Below are positions 1-8,800 of a stretch of DNA of 64,000 bases, one piece after another (position 1 is the first letter of the stretch; every line of letters starts with the position of its first letter). The DNA lies in contig CAJJIY010000001.1 in NCBI GenBank assembly GCA_905187695.1, positions 74,205-138,204 on the forward strand, read 5' to 3'. Under the pieces are notes generated by a model. It had not been told where the DNA came from. It worked only from the letters and a program-made list of their open reading frames with translations, and made no database searches. Both the position numbers and the translations under genes were made by a program. Source of the stretch: an uncultured Eubacteriales bacterium (GTDB lineage: Bacteria > Bacillota > Clostridia > Oscillospirales > CAG-272).

Positions 1-750
1 TTTCCGGAGATACAGGAGAAAAAAGAGGAAGCTCTCATGCCGGACTCTCCGAAAGAATTCCCGCAATCAAAAAAGGAGCAAGAAAAGCAAAACACTTTGG
101 ACAAGAAAGAAAATCCCGCCGATTTTTCGGATGAGGAAAAGTCCTTTCTATCCACGCTCACATTTTTAGGAGACTCGACCACGGCGCACATGATTTCTCG
201 TGCGCCGTTACCGGATGGCGGGCAGAATTGCGTCTGGGCAACCCGGAACCGTTATCTGAATCTGGATCCGCACATTACCGAAGCAAAAATCGTTTGCCCC
301 GGAAATTCGGAAGAAATGACCATTGCCGAGGCGGCGGCAGCCGTTCATCCCGCCCGGTTGGTGATTACACTGGGCGTGGATTACGGTGTTTATTATTATC
401 GGAATAACCCCTTGGCATTCCGGCGGTGTTATCAAAAACTGTTGGACGCCATTTCGGCCGCTTCTCCGGATACGGAGCTGATCCTCCAATCCATTTTTCC
501 GGTGGCCGCTTCCTGCCGCGTCATTGACGCGGATATGATTAAAAAAGCCAATGCCGAAATTAAAAAATTGGCAGATGAGCGGGATTTGCTCTATGTGGAT
601 GCGGGCGGCGCGGTACTGGCAGATGAAAACGGATATCTGCGGCCGGAATTCCTTTACAGCGAGGACGGAATTCACTTGAATCAGGCGGCCTATACCGCTA
701 TTTTAAAAAATCTTTGCCGCTATCAAACACAAACGGAGAGTAGCTCATGA
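1..750 (+). CDS. SGNH/GDSL-type hydrolase, 5' end probably outside the window
   Basis: Probable serine esterase or acyl hydrolase of the SGNH superfamily. From the Met codon at 37, a GDS block (residues 45-47, nucleophile Ser47) follows a Lys/Glu-rich linker, and the C-terminal block has Asp210 and His213 in SEDGIHLNQ, the usual catalytic Asp-x-x-His. The frame is open to base 1, and the residues before Met37 have the same charged composition, so the true start and a membrane anchor or signal probably lie upstream. A GAGG 8 bases before the ATG at 37 makes an internal start possible. The stop overlaps the start of the DUF4358 lipoprotein gene by 4 bases, so the two are translationally coupled. 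This pairing is familiar in Clostridia, often near O-acyltransferases of cell-surface polymers; the substrate is not deducible here. Confidence 0.8.
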   Translation, partial: FPEIQEKKEEALMPDSPKEFPQSKKEQEKQNTLDKKENPADFSDEEKSFLSTLTFLGDSTTAHMISRAPLPDGGQNCVWATRNRYLNLDPHITEAKIVCPGNSEEMTIAEAAAAVHPARLVITLGVDYGVYYYRNNPLAFRRCYQKLLDAISAASPDTELILQSIFPVAASCRVIDADMIKKANAEIKKLADERDLLYVDAGGAVLADENGYLRPEFLYSEDGIHLNQAAYTAILKNLCRYQTQTESSS

Positions 751-1229
751 AAAAGTTTTTATTGTTTTGTCTGACCTTTCTCTTTCTTTTTTCAGCCTGT
801 AAAAAAGAAGAACGGGATGTTCCGCCAAATGAAATTTGTGGGAGCGTGGCCATGGCTCTTGGGAGTGAAAATTATTTGCTTGGCGAACCGGATTATATGG
901 AAAGCGAGTTTGGGGATCTTGCTCAGAAAACGGATTTTTGCGTGGTTTACCGGGATGGCGAGGACCTTTCGGAGTGCGGGGCATTTCGGGTCAATGAAAA
1001 CCTGAGCGCGAAAGACCTTAAAGCCATGCTGGAAGAATACCTGAAAGAGCGCGCCGAAACCACGAAGGCGCTGTCTGACCTTTATCCCGCGCAAACGCTG
1101 ACCGATAATCTTTCTTACCTGCAAAATGCCGACATTATCACGGGAAAGCACTGCGTTTATTATCTTGTTATGTCGGAAGAGGAAAAAAAGCAGGCGAAAA
1201 AGGCAATCAATGAAGTGCTTTCGGACTGA
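747..1229 (+). CDS. DUF4358 domain-containing lipoprotein
   Basis: Small exported lipoprotein of 160 aa. It has a short basic N-terminus, a hydrophobic core and a lipobox FSAC with Cys18 as the lipidation site. The mature part matches the DUF4358 pattern: a conserved N-terminal strand region, then NENLSAKDLKAMLEEYLKER and a C-terminal helix. The function of DUF4358 is not known; it often sits directly after SGNH hydrolases, as here, with a 4-base ATGA overlap. Lgt, which would add the lipid, is encoded in this window at 45519-46511. A bidirectional terminator follows. Confidence 0.85.
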   Translation: MKKFLLFCLTFLFLFSACKKEERDVPPNEICGSVAMALGSENYLLGEPDYMESEFGDLAQKTDFCVVYRDGEDLSECGAFRVNENLSAKDLKAMLEEYLKERAETTKALSDLYPAQTLTDNLSYLQNADIITGKHCVYYLVMSEEEKKQAKKAINEVLSD

Positions 1230-1248
1230 TCTGACTTCCCGTCAGGCT

Positions 1249-1288
1249 GAGAAAAAGGACTGCCGAAGCAGTCCTTTTTCTCATTTTT
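1249..1288. terminator. Bidirectional rho-independent terminator
   Basis: A perfect 15-bp stem (1249-1263 with 1268-1282), loop CGAA, has A-rich and T-rich flanks in both directions. It lies between the converging DUF4358 and pncB genes and overlaps the pncB stop codon. Confidence 0.9.
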
Positions 1289-2723
1289 TGTGGCGTTGTT
1301 CTTTGATCATTCCGTATTTGATATCCCACAGTTTTTTGGAAAGGTCCACATAATAGTTATGGGGGTTATCAAACCGCTTTACTTCCTCCCACATGGTTTC
1401 CAGAGAGGCGCGGCAACGGTCGCGGATCAGGCGAAGCGGCGGAAGTTCGTAAACCTGCTTGCCGTTTTTGAAAATCTCTACCTGAAGCGGTTCGGCCTTG
1501 AAATTTTCAAAAGTCTTGGTTTTCCAGGTGTTTTCCGGGTCAAAGATTTCAAGCGGTTTGCTCTCGTCAATCACTTCGTCATGTACGCAAATCAGATCGG
1601 CTTCCGCCTTGGCATTTTCCCCGCCGTACAGCCGATAAACTTTTTTGAAGTGCGGCGTGGTGATTTTGCCGACATTTTCGCTCAATTTGATTTTGGGCTG
1701 AATGATACCGTTTTCGTTTTCCACTGCACAGAGTTTGTAAACGCCGCCGAATACCGGATCGCTTTTGGAGGTGATGAGGCGTTCGCCCACTCCGAAAGCG
1801 TCCACGCAGGCGCCCTGCTGGATCAGTCCGCGGATGATATATTCATCCAGAGAGTTGGAGGCAATGATCTTACAGTCAGTCAGCCTCGCCTCATCCAGCA
1901 TTTTCCGGATCTTGCAGGAAAGATAAGTGATATCGCCCGAATCGATCCGCACGCCGCATTTCGTGATTCCCATCTCCTTGAAGACGCGGATGGCATTCGG
2001 GATGCCGGATTCAAGGACATTATAGGTGTCTACCAACAGCGTGGCATTGTCCGGATAGATCTCGCAATACGCGCGGAAGGCCTCATATTCACTGTCAAAC
2101 ATCTGCACCCAGGAGTGTGCCATAGTACCGGTGGCCGGCACACCGAAAACTTCATCGGCAATGGCGCAGGCCGTACCGGCCACACCGCCGATATAAGCGG
2201 CGCGCGCACCGAGAATGGCTGCGTCCGCGCCCTGTGCGCGGCGGGAGCCGAATTCACTGATGGCTCTTCCCTTTGCCGCACGGGTAATGCGGGCAGCTTT
2301 GGTGGCGATCATGGATTGGTGATTGAGCATCATCAGCACATAAGTCTCAATAAACTGCGCTTCCATGGCCGGTGCACGCACGGTAATAAGCGGTTCGCCC
2401 GGAAAGACCACTGTTCCTTCCGGAATCGCGTATACATCGCCGGTAAAGCGGAAATTCTTCAGATAAGCCAGAAAATCTTCGTTAAAGCAACCTTTGGAGC
2501 GCAGATAGGAAATGTCTTCTTCGTCAAAGCGCAGATTGTTGATATATTCCACAATCTGTTCCAATCCGGCAACAATGGCATAGCCGCCGTTATCCGGATT
2601 TTCTCTGTAAAAAACATCAAAATAAGCAATCTTGTCTTTCATACCCTGGCAGAAATAGCCGTTTGCCATGGTGAGTTCATAATAATCAAAAAGCATTGTG
2701 AGATTGCGCGAAATTTTTTTCAT
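1281..2723 (-). CDS. pncB: Nicotinate phosphoribosyltransferase
   Basis: Makes nicotinate mononucleotide from nicotinate and PRPP with ATP hydrolysis, the entry step of the NAD salvage (Preiss-Handler) pathway in the cytosol. The 480-aa product has the family hallmarks: LTMLFDYYELTMANGY at the N-terminus, EFGSRRAQG in the middle, and GTMAHS, where the conserved His phosphorylated during catalysis lies. The frame is open 39 codons further upstream, but I chose the ATG at 2723 because GAAAGGA sits 8 bases before it and homologues start here. It is monocistronic, divergent from the VTT membrane protein gene, with its own promoter. Confidence 0.96.
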   Translation of the reverse strand: MKKISRNLTMLFDYYELTMANGYFCQGMKDKIAYFDVFYRENPDNGGYAIVAGLEQIVEYINNLRFDEEDISYLRSKGCFNEDFLAYLKNFRFTGDVYAIPEGTVVFPGEPLITVRAPAMEAQFIETYVLMMLNHQSMIATKAARITRAAKGRAISEFGSRRAQGADAAILGARAAYIGGVAGTACAIADEVFGVPATGTMAHSWVQMFDSEYEAFRAYCEIYPDNATLLVDTYNVLESGIPNAIRVFKEMGITKCGVRIDSGDITYLSCKIRKMLDEARLTDCKIIASNSLDEYIIRGLIQQGACVDAFGVGERLITSKSDPVFGGVYKLCAVENENGIIQPKIKLSENVGKITTPHFKKVYRLYGGENAKAEADLICVHDEVIDESKPLEIFDPENTWKTKTFENFKAEPLQVEIFKNGKQVYELPPLRLIRDRCRASLETMWEEVKRFDNPHNYYVDLSKKLWDIKYGMIKEQRHKK

Positions 2724-2756
2724 GATATCATCCTTTCGGAAAAAGTAGATGTATAA

Positions 2757-2785
2757 AGTATACCATATTTTACACAGTTTGAAAA
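2757..2785 (-). promoter_or_regulatory. Sigma-A-type promoter of pncB
   Basis: Reading leftward: TTTTCA (2780-2785), 17 bases, TATACT (2757-2762) with a TG element just before the -10. The -35 is weak, the -10 strong. The predicted start lies about 25 bases before the pncB ATG. Confidence 0.6.
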
Positions 2786-2824
2786 GAGGTTTCCGGAAAA
2801 AGACCGTTTTTTTCGTGAAAGCGG

Positions 2825-2853
2825 TTGCTTTTAAGCGCAAAAAATGATATACT
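2825..2853 (+). promoter_or_regulatory. Sigma-A-type promoter of the VTT-domain gene
   Basis: TTGCTT (2825-2830), 17 bases, TATACT (2848-2853). Transcription should begin near 2860. That excludes in-frame start codons at 2825 and 2855 and supports the TTG start at 2894. Confidence 0.7.
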
Positions 2854-2893
2854 CATGAAAAAGAACCGATTAAACACAAAGGGAGGCGGTCTG

Positions 2894-3598
2894 TTGGACA
2901 AGCAAAAAAAGCAACGCATCGTCTATGCTGCAATTCTTTCCCTCTTTTTTCTGGTGATTGTTCTACTGACGATAATTTTTTGGAATAAACTGACCGGAAT
3001 TGTCAAAGACCCGCAGTCGTTTCGTGAAAGAATTGAAAAAAAGGGTTGGGGTGGGAAAGCGCTGTTTGTAGCACTGATGGCCGCGCAGGTCGTGTTGGCT
3101 CCTGTTCCGGGGCATCCTTTTGAAGTGGCCGGCGGCTATTGCTTCGGATTCCTTTGGGGAACGGTTCTGACCAGCCTTGGCGCCGCGCTGGGTTCACTGA
3201 TCGCTTTCCTGCTCTCAAGATTGCTTGGCGCGCGGGTCATACACATTTTTTATTCCGAAGAAAAGCTAAAGAAAGCGGCCTTTCTTCAATCCGGCGAAAA
3301 GCAGAATTTTTTAACCTTCGTCGCTTTTCTCGTGCCCGGATTGCCCAAAGATATGCTGGCCTATTTCATGGGTCTGACCTCGATGCGGTTGCCGACCTTC
3401 CTTTTGATCTCCACCGTTGGGCGGTTGCCCGGTATCATGATGGCAGTTCTGGGCGGCATGGCCGTTCAGACGCAGGACAAACGAATCTATCTTGCTTTTG
3501 CGCTTGTAACTATCGCCATGATCGCAATATCTGCTCTTTATTACCTGATAAAAAGGCGCAAAAAGGCGCCTGAAAAGATGGAAAATAAAAAACCGTGA
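2894..3598 (+). CDS. TVP38/TMEM64 (VTT/DedA-like) family membrane protein
   Basis: Integral membrane protein of 234 aa. It has an N-terminal transmembrane segment (about residues 10-30), the central VTT core with VPGHPFEVAGGYCFG (two reentrant or membrane helices), a second conserved stretch FLVPGLPKDMLAYFMG, and two C-terminal hydrophobic segments followed by a basic tail. VTT proteins are linked to lipid scrambling or transport and membrane homeostasis, but no substrate can be assigned. I chose the TTG at 2894 over the upstream ATG at 2855 because GGAGG lies 7 bases before it and the promoter at 2825-2853 would leave almost no leader for the ATG. Confidence 0.88.
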   Translation: MDKQKKQRIVYAAILSLFFLVIVLLTIIFWNKLTGIVKDPQSFRERIEKKGWGGKALFVALMAAQVVLAPVPGHPFEVAGGYCFGFLWGTVLTSLGAALGSLIAFLLSRLLGARVIHIFYSEEKLKKAAFLQSGEKQNFLTFVAFLVPGLPKDMLAYFMGLTSMRLPTFLLISTVGRLPGIMMAVLGGMAVQTQDKRIYLAFALVTIAMIAISALYYLIKRRKKAPEKMENKKP

Positions 3599-3630
3599 GA
3601 AAGAATTTTCGCTCTTTCTCACGGTTTTTC
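3589..3630. terminator. Bidirectional rho-independent terminator
   Basis: A 13-bp perfect stem (3591-3603 with 3614-3626) has A-run and T-run flanks. It lies between the convergent VTT gene and dpaB and includes the VTT stop codon. Confidence 0.88.
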
Positions 3631-3637
3631 TCTTTTT

Positions 3638-4201
3638 TCAACTTTCAATAAACAGTTTCTGATATTGACGACCATTCAGCGCAGATTCCAGCGTGGGCAG
3701 CAGTTTGTCAAAATCGGCTACCAACGAGTGTGGCTTTTTTATGGGATCATCCTGTCGCATCGGTACGAAAAAAACTTCTTTCCGTGCCAGCAATATGCCG
3801 ATGTTGGTAAGATTGGCCGAAAGCGCGTCGTTGGACGCCAACGCGATTACCAGCGGCCGATCGCTCCGCAGATGTGCCTTGGCTGCCATGGTAACGGCTG
3901 AATCGGTAATGCCGTTTGCCATTTTTGCCAGTGTGTTGCCGGTGCAGGGGCAGATGACCAGCGCTTCAAGCGGTTTTTCCGGCCCCAACGGTTCCGCGTC
4001 CACAATATGATGAATCACGGGCCGGCCTGTCAGTTTTTCTACCTTTTCCAGTAGATCCTCCGCTTTTCCGAAACGCGTATCGGTTGAAAAGACCGTCTCG
4101 CTGAATATGGCCTGAACGGGATAGCGAAGGCAGAGCGCCTCCAGTTTGGCAAGCGCCTTTTTATGCGTGCAAAATGAGCCGCAAAAGGCAAATCCGATCA
4201 T
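3638..4201 (-). CDS. dpaB: Dipicolinate synthase subunit B
   Basis: Flavoprotein-like subunit (187 aa) of dipicolinate synthase (SpoVFB), which with DpaA converts 4-hydroxy-tetrahydrodipicolinate to dipicolinic acid in the mother cell; DPA is then loaded into the spore core. The sequence shows an N-terminal FAFCGSFCTHKKAL motif, the phosphopantothenoylcysteine-decarboxylase-like CPCTGNTLAKMANGITD, and ALASNDALSANLTNIG. The start at 4201 overlaps the dpaA stop by 4 bases and has GGAGGG 6 bases before it, so the subunits are translationally coupled. It is one of two clear sporulation markers in the window. Confidence 0.95.
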   Translation of the reverse strand: MIGFAFCGSFCTHKKALAKLEALCLRYPVQAIFSETVFSTDTRFGKAEDLLEKVEKLTGRPVIHHIVDAEPLGPEKPLEALVICPCTGNTLAKMANGITDSAVTMAAKAHLRSDRPLVIALASNDALSANLTNIGILLARKEVFFVPMRQDDPIKKPHSLVADFDKLLPTLESALNGRQYQKLFIES

Positions 4202-5070
4202 GTTTCTTCCCTCCTTTCCAGATGGGAAAGGACGCACTCCGCCAGAATTTCGCCGGCACTGACCGGTGCGTATTTTCCGGGTAACCCGGGCGCACGGATG
4301 ACGGTGACATTGGGAGGAACTTTTCCTTTTACACAGCCGGGCGCGGACGAAAGATCGATTAGCGGCGTTTTTGAAATTCCCATGGCCAGCAGAATTTCCT
4401 CACTGAAGAGCGGAGCCGGAACGGTATTCAGAACGGCCGCAAATGATACGGCCGCAAAAAGCCGGTCTGGATCATCCAGAAGAAGCGTTCCATATCCGCT
4501 GCCGGCGGCTTCTTTCAGTACTTCTTCCCGCCGGGCGGCCACCGTGACCTGAGCGTTACAGCCGCGCAGCAGGCGCCCCAATGCCTTTCCGACCCGGCCG
4601 AATCCGACCACCAGCAGCGGCAATCCGGACAGCGTGCGTTCCTCCAGCTTCATCAGAATTTCCAGTGTGCCCTCCGCCGTCGGCGTGGCATTTTTTTCCT
4701 GAAAAACATCATCTTTCGCATAATCAAAAAACGTATGGTTTGTCGCAAACAATCCGGAACTTTCCGGCAGCATTCCACCTGCCAGCAACGCGCCGGACGG
4801 AAAAAGCAAACCGAGTTCGGATATTTTCGGCTTTCTTGTTTCAGGCGGTAAAAGCGGACAAAAAAGCTCCCCTTCTTTGAAAGCCGGCAACGGCAACAGC
4901 GCAGCCACGGCATCGGACAGTGCCGCGGGCAGTTCGGCCACTTTTGCGCCGGGCGGCAAAAGCGGTGCGGGAATACCAAAAACAAACGGCTCATATCCGC
5001 GTTTTAAAAGGAATGCGGTGGCTGCAATCATCCGTCTGTCGCCACCAAGAACAGCAATTTTCCGGGTCAT
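4198..5070 (-). CDS. dpaA: Dipicolinate synthase subunit A
   Basis: Dehydrogenase subunit (290 aa) of dipicolinate synthase (SpoVFA). It has an N-terminal domain starting KIAVLGGDRRM and a Rossmann NAD(P)-binding fold with LLVVGFGRVGKALGRLL at about residue 160. Together with DpaB it makes the spore-core chelator dipicolinate. I used the ATG at 5070; an in-frame ATG at 5085 has no ribosome-binding site, while the chosen one has GGGATG about 7 bases before it. In Bacillus dpaAB precede asd-dapG-dapA; here they stand alone between birA and a convergent gene. A stage-specific promoter is expected upstream, but I could not identify it with confidence. Confidence 0.93.
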   Translation of the reverse strand: MTRKIAVLGGDRRMIAATAFLLKRGYEPFVFGIPAPLLPPGAKVAELPAALSDAVAALLPLPAFKEGELFCPLLPPETRKPKISELGLLFPSGALLAGGMLPESSGLFATNHTFFDYAKDDVFQEKNATPTAEGTLEILMKLEERTLSGLPLLVVGFGRVGKALGRLLRGCNAQVTVAARREEVLKEAAGSGYGTLLLDDPDRLFAAVSFAAVLNTVPAPLFSEEILLAMGISKTPLIDLSSAPGCVKGKVPPNVTVIRAPGLPGKYAPVSAGEILAECVLSHLERREET

Positions 5071-5095
5071 GACATCACATCCCATCTTATATTAC

Positions 5096-5117
5096 AAAAA
5101 CCGCCGAAGCGGTTTTT
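5096..5117 (-). terminator. Rho-independent terminator after birA
   Basis: A 9-bp stem AAAAACCGC/GCGGTTTTT with a 4-base loop lies between the birA stop and the dpaA start. It has a T-run on the minus strand and probably ends the long pyrH-to-birA transcript. Confidence 0.8.
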
Positions 5118-5159
5118 GCATCTACTTTGATTTTATGTCATTCCGGTGCTTTTTGCGCC

Positions 5160-5867
5160 TTATTTTGTCGGACGAAGCGAAATTTCGTCGCCGTAAATGG
5201 CGTGGATTTCCCCGTTTTCCTCGCGCAAAACAAGTTCGCCCAACGGGCCGATGGAAAGTGCCGTGGCCACACGCTGCTCGCCCGCAGGCGCAATGATACG
5301 CACCGGCTGCCCCAAAAAGCGACAGGCCGCCTGATATTCCGGTAAAAAATCACCGGCAGCCACGGCAGAGTGATGCTCTGAAAGCTCAGAAAGTATCGCG
5401 CGGCAAAGCTGTTCCGGATGCGAAAAAGGTGCGCAAGCGGCAAATTCCCGGACCTCTTCGGGCAATTCTGTCCCGGTATTGATCCCGATTCCGACCACCG
5501 CAAAAGGAACGCCGTTTTGATCGATCCCGCTTCCGGACAAAATACCGCAAATTTTTTTACCGTCCAACAAAAGATCGTTAACCCATTTGATATCGGCACG
5601 CACACCGATTAGCGAAAGCAACGCGCGACGAACGCAGACGGCCGCAAACGGTGTCAGCAACACATATTGCTCGGCCGGATACTCCGGACGCAATACCGTA
5701 CTGAAATAAGTGCCGCCGGGCGGCGAGAGAAAACGCCGATCCAATCGGCCGCGGCCGGCATTTTGCCGGCGTGCCAGCACTGTGTAAAATTCTTTTGCGC
5801 CCTCTCGCGCCGCCGTAAACGCCAATTCCTGCGTGGACGGGATTTCATCGTAAACTTTTATTTCCAT
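5160..5867 (-). CDS. birA: Biotin--[acetyl-CoA-carboxylase] ligase
   Basis: Activates biotin to biotinyl-5'-AMP and transfers it to the carrier lysine of biotin-dependent carboxylases or decarboxylases. The 235-aa protein begins directly with the catalytic domain (IPSTQELA), then carries the biotin/ATP-binding NAGRGRLDRRFLSP and KWVNDLLLDGKKICGIL, and ends with a short SH3-like domain. It lacks the N-terminal helix-turn-helix of bifunctional BirA, so it is probably only a ligase and not a repressor. The start is one base after the polC stop, so it is the last cistron of that operon. Confidence 0.95.
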   Translation of the reverse strand: MEIKVYDEIPSTQELAFTAAREGAKEFYTVLARRQNAGRGRLDRRFLSPPGGTYFSTVLRPEYPAEQYVLLTPFAAVCVRRALLSLIGVRADIKWVNDLLLDGKKICGILSGSGIDQNGVPFAVVGIGINTGTELPEEVREFAACAPFSHPEQLCRAILSELSEHHSAVAAGDFLPEYQAACRFLGQPVRIIAPAGEQRVATALSIGPLGELVLREENGEIHAIYGDEISLRPTK

Positions 5868-5868
5868 C

Positions 5869-8800
5869 TCAGAACATTGAAAGTTGATCGGTTTCCTGAA
5901 TGTTTTTGAAGACCCCTGCGTTTCTCAGGGTTTCAAGCACGCTTTTATTGAGTTTGGCACGGATCTGCAAGTCTTCTACCGAAAAGAAAGGCTCTTTTTT
6001 ACGCTCGCTCACAATGCCGAGCGCCGCCGATTCGCCCACGCCGGGCAGAGAGGAAAACGGCAACCGAATGGCTCCGTTCTCCGGCAGATAGGCCTTTGCA
6101 TCGGATTTTTCAAGGTCGATCGGCAAATAGCGGATGCCGCGTGCCATGCTCTCCTGAACCAATTGCAGCATCGGCACAGAAGCAATTTCAATCGGGGCAG
6201 CGGCTTTCCCTGCCTTGGTAATCTCCTGAATACGGGCATCCACCTGCCGTTTTCCCCGCAAAATGACATTGGCGTCAAGACCGTCTCCTGCCACGGTAAA
6301 CATGGCACAGTAAAAGGTGAGCGGAAGGTTGATCTTATACCATCCGAGACGAATGGCGGACATGGCGTAAGCCGCGGCGTGCGCTTTCGGAAACATGTAT
6401 TTGATCTTTTTACAGGAAGCAAGATACCAGTCCGGCACATTGTGTTCTTTCATCTCGGCTTCCCATTCCGGCGTAAGACCGCGGCCTTTCCTCACCGATT
6501 CCATAATCTTAAACGCATGGCTTCGGTCAAGGCCGTACCGGATGAGGTCGAGCATGATACTGTCCCGGCATCCGATCACATGGGAGATATCGCAAATGTT
6601 GTTTTTGATGAGTTCTTCGGCATTCCCGAGCCACACATCCGTGCCGTGCGTCAGACCTTCAATCTGCAAAAGATCCGCAAAGTTTTTGGGCTTTGCCTCG
6701 GTCAGCACCTGCTGAATAAAGCGTGTGCCCAGTTCCGGAAGTCCCCATGTGCCAAGCTGACAACCGCCGATTTCCTCCGGACGGATCCCCAGCGGTTCGG
6801 TACTGCGGAAAAGTTCGTAAATACGCCGGTCATTCATCGGTACATCCAGAACCGAGGTGTCCGAAAAGCGCTCCAACCATTTATACTTGGTTGGCATATC
6901 ATGCCCGAGCTCGTCCAGTTTGAGAAGTGTGTCGTGCAGATATTCAAAGGTGAAATGTGTGGTGACAATATCGGAATTCGGGTCATCGGCGGGGTGCTGA
7001 ACCGGGCAGAAATCATAAATTTCATATTCTTTTGGAACCACCACGATACCGCCGGGATGCTGACCGGTAGTGCGTTTGACGCCCACGCAATGAAGTGCCA
7101 GACGGTTCATTTCGGCTCTGGGAAGCGAAATTCCCTTTTCCTCTAAGTATTTAAGGACAAAACCGAAAGCGGTTTTTTCGGCCAGTGCACCAATCGTACC
7201 GGCACGGAACACATTTTCAGCGCCGAAAAGCGTCTCGGTATATTTATGAACTCTGCCCTGCACTTCGCCCGAAAAATTGAGGTCGATATCCGGCGATTTG
7301 TCGCCGTAAAATCCAAGAAAGGTTTCAAAGGGAATGTCGTGACCGTCGCCTATCAGTTTTTCGCCGCACCGGGGGCATACTTTGTCCGGCAAATCAAAAC
7401 CGGAACCCACGCTGTTGTCTGTGAAAAATTCGCTGTACTGACATTTGGGGCAATAATAATGCGGCGGGAGCGGATTTACCTCCGAAATACCGGCCATAGA
7501 AGCCACGAAGGAAGAACCGACCGAACCGCGCGAGCCGACCAGATACCCCTGTTCTTCGCTGTAATAAACCAGTTTCTGCGCGATCATGTAAAGCACTGCA
7601 AAACCGTTCTTGATAATGGAATTCAGTTCCTTATCCAACCGATTTGACACAATCTCCGGGAGAGGGTCGCCGTACAGTTTCCGGGCGCGCTCGTGGCAGA
7701 TGCGTTGCAGATCCTCCTCCGCGCCGTCCATATGCGGCGTGAATGTCCCTTTGGGAAAAGGGCGGATATCGTTTTCAATCTGATCAGCGATGGCGTTGGT
7801 ATTGGTAACCACCACTTCATAGGCTTTTTCTTTGCCAAGGTATTCAAATTCGGCCAGCATTTCCTCGGTGGTGCGGTAATAAAGATGAGATTCCCTGTCT
7901 TCGTTTTTGAATTTGGCACTGACCATCACACGGCGGAAAATATCGTCTTCATCATCCATAAAATGAGCATCGCAGGTGGCCACCACCGGGATATTCAGTT
8001 TTTCGCCCAGTGCAACCACGCGGCGGTTGAGGTCGCGAAGTCCCTCTTCATCGGCAATGCGTCCTTCTTCCACCAGAAAACGGTTGTTGGAGATCGGTTG
8101 AATTTCCAGATAATCATAAAACCGCGCAATCTCCTCGATCTCGCCCTCGGGCTTGTTATCCAGAATGGCACGCATCAGTTCGCCCGCTTCGCAGGCAGAT
8201 CCCACAATGAGCCCTTCCCGGTATTTTTCGAGCAGCGTTTTGGGAATGCGGGGCACTTTGTAAAAATATTGAAGATAGCCGGCTGAAACCAACCGATAGA
8301 GATTTTTCAGCCCGGTTTTGTTTTTCACCAACAGAATCTGGTGATAGGAAGGCAAACGAAGCACATCGGAATCCTTCGCCATGTCTTCCTGCAGTCCCTT
8401 AAAATTCCGGATCTCCTGCCGCTTCATTTTTTCCTGCATGGCAAAATAGATGAGCGCCAGCATTTCCGCATCGTCACAGGCGCGATGATGGTTAAAATCT
8501 CCAAGATGGAAATATTCAGCCAGCGTATCGAGCTTATGGTTTTTGAGTTCCCGGTTGAGATGCCGCGAGAGCGCCACGGTATCCAGATACGGATTGGCGA
8601 AAGGCAACTGACAACGGTTGGCCGCGGCACGGATAAAGCCGACATCAAAATCGGCATTGTGCGCAATCAGCAGTCTGTCTTCGATGAAAGCAAAAAATTC
8701 GGGCAAAACCTCTGCGATGGTCGGCGCGTCCTTTACCATTTCATCGGTGATGGAGGTCAGTTTGGTGATTTCGGGCGGGATAGGCATTTCGGGATTGACA

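Noticed and set aside
1290..2756. Open frame of 488 codons opposite pncB
   Set aside because: pncB carries all family motifs, and the opposite frame would end in its promoter region.
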